From Bimastos eiseni (taxonomy: Eukaryota > Annelida > Clitellata > Crassiclitellata > Lumbricidae), in the NCBI GenBank assembly GCA_959347315.1, contig OY365820.1:426617-490616 (forward strand): a stretch of DNA of 64,000 bases, given 5' to 3'. The first letter of the stretch is position 1. Each line of letters starts with the position of its first letter. The notes under the pieces are model-generated. The model had not been told where the DNA came from. It saw only the letters and a list, made by a program, of their open reading frames with translations, and made no database searches. The position numbers and the translations under genes are program-made. Shown one piece after another: positions 59,725-64,000 of this stretch.

Positions 59725-60828
59725 AGCAGTTTTATATAATAGTATCACGCGTGTGCCATCTGTTGGAAATTGTAGCGTTTTGACAAAAAATTAATTAAAT
59801 AAACGAAAATAAAATACAATACAAAAAGTAAAGGTAGTCTTTGCGGGATTTAACGCCAGTTTGTACCCGATCAAAACCTCAAAAAGTGTAATTTCTTAAA
59901 CACCTGTTTTAAGTACTACATTTGCCATATATGTTAAATTGAACGATATAATGTTCATACGTATCGAACCACTTTTTAGCTAAATCAAAATCCACCACTC
60001 ATTGCTCTCTGACAGAGCTAGTCCCAAGCCCTTTGATGAAGTAGGAGGGCGACGCTATTGATCTACGCTATTGATCACACAGCGTCGTTAAACTAAGTCA
60101 ATTGGAACTATCCCAAATATCTTCGACATGCTGTTCTTCAATTCCATGTGTAATGTTCGCTTTACAATTTAAAGTTGTCCATTTTTTACTCAAATATAAA
60201 CAGTAGGAGATTTTCAAAATAATATCTGCCAATGTTCCTTGTGCCAAATGTCTGCATGCGTCCACAGATCATACGAAAAGTTGGGATTGTAACCGCTTGG
60301 AGCGCCTCAACGCGCGGATGAAACGAGTGGGATTCCTGCCGACTAAAGCTCAATAGAAATGAGAGCTGAACAGGCCGATGATACCCTCTTTAGGGCCACC
60401 ACCAAGGATCGGAGGAGACTCGTTAGTCACCCGCTGTTCCACGAGAGACCGCAAACAAAATACAAACTGCGATCAAGACCCCACCCATTTGATCTCCCTG
60501 ATGGGGAAAAAAGAATTCTATGCCCAGATAACTCTGCAAAACTTCTATTAGACACTCTTATGTTTCCTAAGGGTCCAATGGAGTTAATCTTTCAAGAATT
60601 TAGACCTAATAAACTCGATGACTGAGTGACTGTTTGATTCCTCTGTAATATGAATTTCAAAAACCTTCCTTCAGACTTTAATTAGGGTCGTGCGTTTGTT
60701 GAACACGAGTAAATAACTTACAATTGATGATTTTGGTGGTTTACAAATACGCTAATTATTATAACGTACTGTTCTAAACTGACCTGATTCAGCCAACAGT
60801 TCGTAGTGATGATCTGATTCTTTTCATC
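50142..60828 (-). CDS. Nicotinic acetylcholine receptor alpha-type subunit, exon 3 to stop (5' exons outside window)
   Basis: Exons 5' to 3': 60784-60828 (45 bp), 59349-59458 (110 bp), 58141-58360, 56717-57071, 53391-53584, 50142-50615. All GT-AG, 1398 nt in frame, 465 residues shown. The 45-bp ([15 protein letters not shown]) and 110-bp exons are the classic nAChR pair. Counting from exon 3: Cys-loop Cys86-Cys100 with 13 residues between; loop B Trp107; loop [10 protein letters not shown] with vicinal Cys162-Cys163, so an alpha-type subunit; M1 about 181-204; M2 after Glu210 ([14 protein letters not shown]), the intermediate-ring acid of cation channels; M3 245-270; a loop of about 140 residues; M4 about 414-439 ([18 protein letters not shown]). 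The product is a plasma-membrane, pentameric, acetylcholine-gated cation channel subunit. Signal peptide and first strands are missing because the gene runs past 64000. Homomer or heteromer partner cannot be told. Confidence 0.95.
51362..51930. repeat. 8-bp based minisatellite (gactgatt/ggctgatt)
   Basis: About 70 copies of an octamer, ttgactga/ttggctga, in longer irregular combinations with gagtgatt and aactgatt variants. The minus-strand open frame ([14 protein letters not shown]) is a by-product. Lies in the M3-M4 intron of the receptor gene. Confidence 0.93.
52200..52512. repeat. (ATGT)n microsatellite
   Basis: About 78 ATGT units with scattered atgc and atgtt variants, in the same receptor intron. 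Confidence 0.95.
53640..53830. repeat. Degenerate ggttacctt-type repeat
   Basis: ttacctt, ggttac, gccatgg and ttggttac recur at irregular 15-30 bp intervals. It begins about 55 bp upstream of the acceptor of receptor exon 53391-53584. Confidence 0.55.
54235..54480 (-). other. Unassigned open frame inside a receptor intron
   Basis: The minus-strand frame is open for about 80 codons ([20 protein letters not shown] … [20 protein letters not shown] … stop) with balanced amino-acid composition and one hydrophobic patch. I do not recognise it and no flanking splice sites fit clearly. It may be a relic of a processed gene or chance. Confidence 0.25.
54540..54975. repeat. Pyrimidine-rich strand-asymmetric block
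   Basis: Over 400 bp of plus strand is mostly C and T (cctcctcctcctcctcttcc and similar). In the receptor transcript it would be a purine-rich intron segment. Confidence 0.8.
55265..55368 (+). repeat. Interspersed repeat family A copy
   Basis: gcagtttaacgactctgtg to gggactggcactgcac, followed by gaggtgtccag at 55515 and gttagcgccatct-like text at 55577. Confidence 0.75.
55696..55739. repeat. Short perfect palindrome
   Basis: aacctcattcatcataatg followed at once by its complement cattatgatgaatgaggtt in outline (about 55697-55724), able to form a snap-back hairpin. Confidence 0.6.
56188..56588 (-). repeat. Interspersed repeat family A, two copies
   Basis: At 56188-56250 (partial) and 56502-56588. 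The second lies about 130 bp downstream of the donor of the exon encoding M1-M2. Confidence 0.65.
57160..57500 (+). mobile_element. CR1/L2-like LINE, C-terminal coding end plus 3' end
   Basis: Reads [15 protein letters not shown], later [19 protein letters not shown], then aggcgctatataaatctaatga. It has several frame breaks. It starts about 90 bp upstream of the receptor exon at 56717-57071, antisense to it. Confidence 0.7.
57848..57947 (-). repeat. Interspersed repeat family A copy
   Basis: One of the best preserved: ggccagtgccagtcccaagc, ggataaaggaggagggcg, cacagtgtcgttaaactgca. Confidence 0.8.
58490..58750. mobile_element. Two LINE 3' end fragments, convergent
   Basis: A minus-oriented tail at 58490-58555 (atttatatagcgtctctttaag) and a plus-oriented one at about 58670-58750 (gactgggctgggatcgctcc … ggctatataaatgatc). 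Confidence 0.5.
58998..59200 (+). repeat. Interspersed repeat family A, two copies head to tail
   Basis: Partial copy 58998-59070, then 59100-59200. The second ends about 150 bp from the 110-bp receptor exon and is followed by aaaggtgtctaat at 59259. Confidence 0.7.
59560..60093 (-). repeat. Interspersed repeat family A, two copies
   Basis: At about 59560-59632 (3' part) and 60005-60093 (cagagctagtcccaagccct … cacagcgtcgttaaac). An (ATT)n tract lies between them. Confidence 0.65.
59686..59722. repeat. (ATT)n microsatellite
   Basis: About 12 perfect trinucleotides. Confidence 0.95.
60230..60625 (+). mobile_element. Probable LINE C-terminal ORF fragment
   Basis: An 88-codon frame from 60359 contains [16 protein letters not shown], resembling the YNLRxRxHxxxLP motif at the C-terminus of many LINE ORFs. 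The preceding frame ([19 protein letters not shown]) is broken by stops near 60349. Lies in the intron between the 45- and 110-bp receptor exons, antisense. Confidence 0.4.
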
Positions 60829-61869
60829 CTAAACCAATGAACACGATCTAATTCAAAGCAATGTCAAAGCAATGAAATATCTAGGTCTACTCCAAACCAA
60901 TCATAGGCATCTCTGTGTGGGACAACCAATCAATGGTAACTTGGTCAATGTCAAGGCAATTTTGACATGAAATACTTACTCTATCGAATAAGCTTTATTG
61001 AATAAGTTTTTATAAGCTAAAATAGTTACTGAAATAATAATTTTTTGGGCAAACAGCGTTAAGAACAATCAAAATGTCAAAATGTTAAATTCTTCATACT
61101 CACTTTCAGTCGCGATATGCTTTCTAAAAGTACAAAGTTTTAAATACTCGGTGTTTTGAGCTCATGACAATTATTATAGCGCCATTAAAAGCTTTTTCTA
61201 AAACCGTTAACGTCCACATGACCTCAACCATTATCGTGCCGTATAGCCAATCCAAGTTTCCACCATCCTATTATTATGGTTCTTATTTTTATTCCATAAT
61301 TTGCCTCGAACTTTTGACCCTCCAGCCCATCCTTAGTAACCTCTAAGCCCCTCTAAGAACGTTAGAGACATCTGGTTGGTAATGGACAGATGTTGCGCAA
61401 ATGTTTTGACCTCAAAGGAGTCCAAAGGAAACAGCTGACGTTCTTCGAAAAGCTCATTTCAATGGAAGCGACGATGTTAAAGCAGTAATGAGCTTTGAAG
61501 CCATATGCACAGAGCATATTGACAGCTTCAGGATAAGCTATAGGAAGAAAGACGACGCAAACATATATCTAGACATAGAAGAACACAGACGCACGCATAT
61601 AAGCAGACATATCTAGACGAACAAGAAGGCAAACGCAAGCATACAGACAGACATACATAGACGCACACGAATAAAGGCTGGCAGAACTGTTTGTTGACTC
61701 GAAACATTAGAAATCAATAATTTTTAATATTCTATTTAATTAAGATATTGCATTATATTACTGATTTTAAAAAATATTATAGTATTCCATAGAAACATCA
61801 TATTATGCTATTGAAGCACCATCGTCATTCTATAGAAATTATACTTTATTAACTGAAATTTCATATTAT

Positions 61870-62002
61870 TTTTAAAGGTAATTTTTTAAGTTTTTATTGA
61901 GGGTTTTATATTAATTTTAAAGGTAATTTTTAAAGTTTTTACTGAGGGTTTTATATTATTTTAAAGGTAATTTTTAAAGTTTTTATTGAGGGTTTTATAA
62001 CT
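61870..62002. repeat. Roughly 50-bp AT-rich tandem repeat, three copies
   Basis: Units share taaaggtaatttttaaagtt and tattgagggttttata. Confidence 0.85.
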
Positions 62003-62689
62003 CAATGAAATATTATATTGTTGTATTCGTAGATATTATTATTTTATCGAAGTATAATATTCTATGTCATTGGAATTTATTTCTCGTTTGTATGGGAGGT
62101 CAGCCAGTGTAGTTCACGAATTGTGTGGATCACATGATCACGAGGAGTTAAAATCCAATAGACTTTGCAGCATAATGGAGAACAGTGGTAAGATTTTGTA
62201 GGGTAGAAGTAGAGAGGCCATAGAGATACAAGCATATGCTGAAGAACTTAGGCAGACAGAAATTGTTTAGACATACATTCAGACCTACGTAGGCATACAC
62301 AGGCATATCTAGGCAGACAGATTTAATCTATACGGACCATTTTTATTGCGCCTTTAAAGGATGAGCGGATAATGGGTGGGGTGGTCATGGAAACAGTTGC
62401 CAAGAGAATTATGGTTATTCAGATGACTGCTTAAGTCGTTCACGGTCTCAAGTTTAATGTCTTTTAATGTCTTTGTTTATGTATCTTCGCAGGTTTGTGT
62501 CCGTCTGTCTCTAAGCATGTCTTTAATCCGTACGTATGCAGCATAAATCGGTATATAATGTACGTATGTATTAGGTCTGTGCCAAACAATTGCTTCGTTT
62601 TCGTTCTGGGGCCGAACAGTGATTCAAATAACTGTTCTGTATTCAGCTGAATGTCAGGTACAGTCCTAATATGCATATATTTATATAGA

Positions 62690-62705
62690 TATTTATATAT
62701 ATATG

Positions 62706-62736
<31 letters not shown>

Positions 62737-62755
62737 ATATATATATATATTTATG
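62690..62755. repeat. (TA)n-rich tract
   Basis: tatatata with tttata interruptions. Confidence 0.9.
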
Positions 62756-63829
62756 TATGCACGTATCTTGTATTAATGTATTTATATATGTGTATGTACC
62801 TGTGGATATTGTGCGTGTGATAATTTTATTTAACGAAGGATGCATGACAAGGATGATAAATTCGTTTCTGTGAATATGTCTGTGTATTTATATGTGCGTT
62901 TGTGCGTGTGTGTATGTAGGCCCATACATTTCATATATGTACTGTACCTGTGTGTTTGTATGCATGTATCTCTTAAAGTACCTGTGTGTGTGTCTGTAGG
63001 TAGGTATCTTTTAAAGTATCTGTGTGCGTATGTATGTAACTTTGAATGTACCTGTATGTATGTACGAAAGTATCATCAAATGCCCCTGTGTATATGGGTG
63101 CATGTATTCTTGTAAGTCTTACACACCGTTTGTGTGTGTGTGCTATAAGGATCGGTTAGTCAACGCAGGCGTTCGTTCTCTTCTTTTCTCCAGACACTCA
63201 TATTCTCGTCGTCTAATAATGATCTGTGAATCGACGCAGACCATCTGACGTCATAATGCCTTTGTCATTCTGACAGCTGCCTACGGTTGCCATGGCAGCA
63301 GAACGGTTGTCATGGGTGCAGACGTTCCCTTAGGGTCCTCAACGACCATTTCCCGCCGAAAAGGATGCGTTTCATCGACAGATTCTGCTTCTAGACTGGG
63401 TGCGTTCTTCTGACGCATTCTGAATACGTCTTGCTTTTTCTTGATGCATTCTGCTCCTCAGGGTGCGTTTTGTAGGCCCTCCAGTCATTCTATTCTTCTT
63501 GATGTTCCCGTCTTATTGGTGCGATTTGCTGCCGACTTCATTTTTATTGTTGGATGCGTTATACGGATACATTCTTTGGTTTTCTGGTTAGCTAAAAGCT
63601 ACCATCCGGAAACAACAAGCTGTCACGTGACCTCGAAGCCGGAATTTCTTTTGTTCCTGTGATCAGTTGAATTTGTGGTCGACGATTTATTTGGAAGACT
63701 TGATTTCAATTCCGATAGGAAAGAGATAAAGACCGTGGAAGCAAGATTGGATTGATTGCAACAGTTGGCTGTTACTTACTAGATCATAGCGATACATGGT
63801 AACACACATGCGTATACACACACAGTAGA

Positions 63830-64000
63830 CAGAGATACAGAGAGTGACCGTGAGAGAGAGACAGACAGACAGACAGAGACAGACAGACAGACAGACTGAG
63901 AGAGAGACAGATACAGAGTGACAGACATACATACAAAGACAGAGAGAGCCACAGCCAGACAGAGAGAGAGAGAGTGACAGAGACAGACAGACAAATAGAA
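63830..64000. repeat. (CAGA)/(GA) purine-rich tract
   Basis: agacagac and gagagaga mixtures up to the window end. Confidence 0.9.

Larger units (their letters stand above)
60830..64000. other. Probable receptor intron leading to missing 5' exons
   Basis: I looked on the minus strand for the signal-peptide exon and the first ligand-domain exon and did not find them. The stretch holds an approximately 55-bp tandem, (TA)n and (CAGA)n tracts and a degenerate ggtgcgttct/gacgcattctg repeat at about 63360-63480. Confidence 0.5.

Noticed and set aside
60840..64000. Receptor exons 1-2
   Set aside because: No minus-strand segment with the expected first-strand text (RPVxN, GLxLxQI) and matching phase was found; they are probably beyond position 64000.

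Overview
This is a eukaryotic, almost certainly animal, window. Genes are split by many GT-AG introns, coding density is low, and microsatellites, minisatellites and retroposon remnants are abundant. There are no operons, bacterial ribosome-binding sites or CRISPR structures. A secreted acetylcholine-binding protein (AChBP, known from molluscs and annelids) next to a nicotinic receptor gene points to a lophotrochozoan. That placement is inference; no species can be named from the sequence.

Layout. (1) 1-10,900: a tandem pair of D-2-hydroxyacid dehydrogenase (glyoxylate/hydroxypyruvate reductase-like) genes on the minus strand. The complete copy has ten exons (2771-10556), and all ten join in frame to a 385-residue protein. 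Only exon 1 of the second copy (359-533) lies inside the window. The complete gene carries an RTE-type LINE in one intron, with a perfect 12-bp target-site duplication. (2) 10,900-21,100: no gene recognised; many short interspersed repeats and LINE pieces. (3) 21,150-26,470: four consecutive cassettes, each pairing an array of 18-bp monomers with a shared flank that holds a (TCTG)n tract and a hairpin. A fifth copy sits alone at 41,580-42,395. (4) 27,501-33,358: a two-exon plus-strand gene for a SAM-dependent methyltransferase with an N-terminal membrane anchor. (5) 36,218-40,746: a complete five-exon AChBP gene, minus strand. (6) 46,271-47,173: a plus-strand single-exon gene of unknown family with hexapeptide repeats. 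(7) 50,142-60,828: exons 3 to the end of a nicotinic acetylcholine receptor alpha-type subunit, minus strand, 5' end beyond the window. (8) 60,830-64,000: probably the intron leading to the missing 5' exons, with simple repeats.

The most interesting biology is the close linkage, on one strand, of a membrane nicotinic receptor subunit and a soluble ligand-binding homologue that ends right after the ligand-binding domain. They share the 110-bp exon typical of the family but differ at other introns. The AChBP keeps the full aromatic ligand box and the vicinal cysteines, but its Cys-loop has only 8 intervening residues. The window also holds at least two unnamed short interspersed repeat families (about 24 and 5 copies), a tRNA-derived SINE family (2 copies), and many 5'-truncated CR1/L2-like LINE tails that appear to seed (ATGA)n microsatellites. 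All gene models were built by reading splice sites and checking reading phase by eye; no transcript or database search was available.
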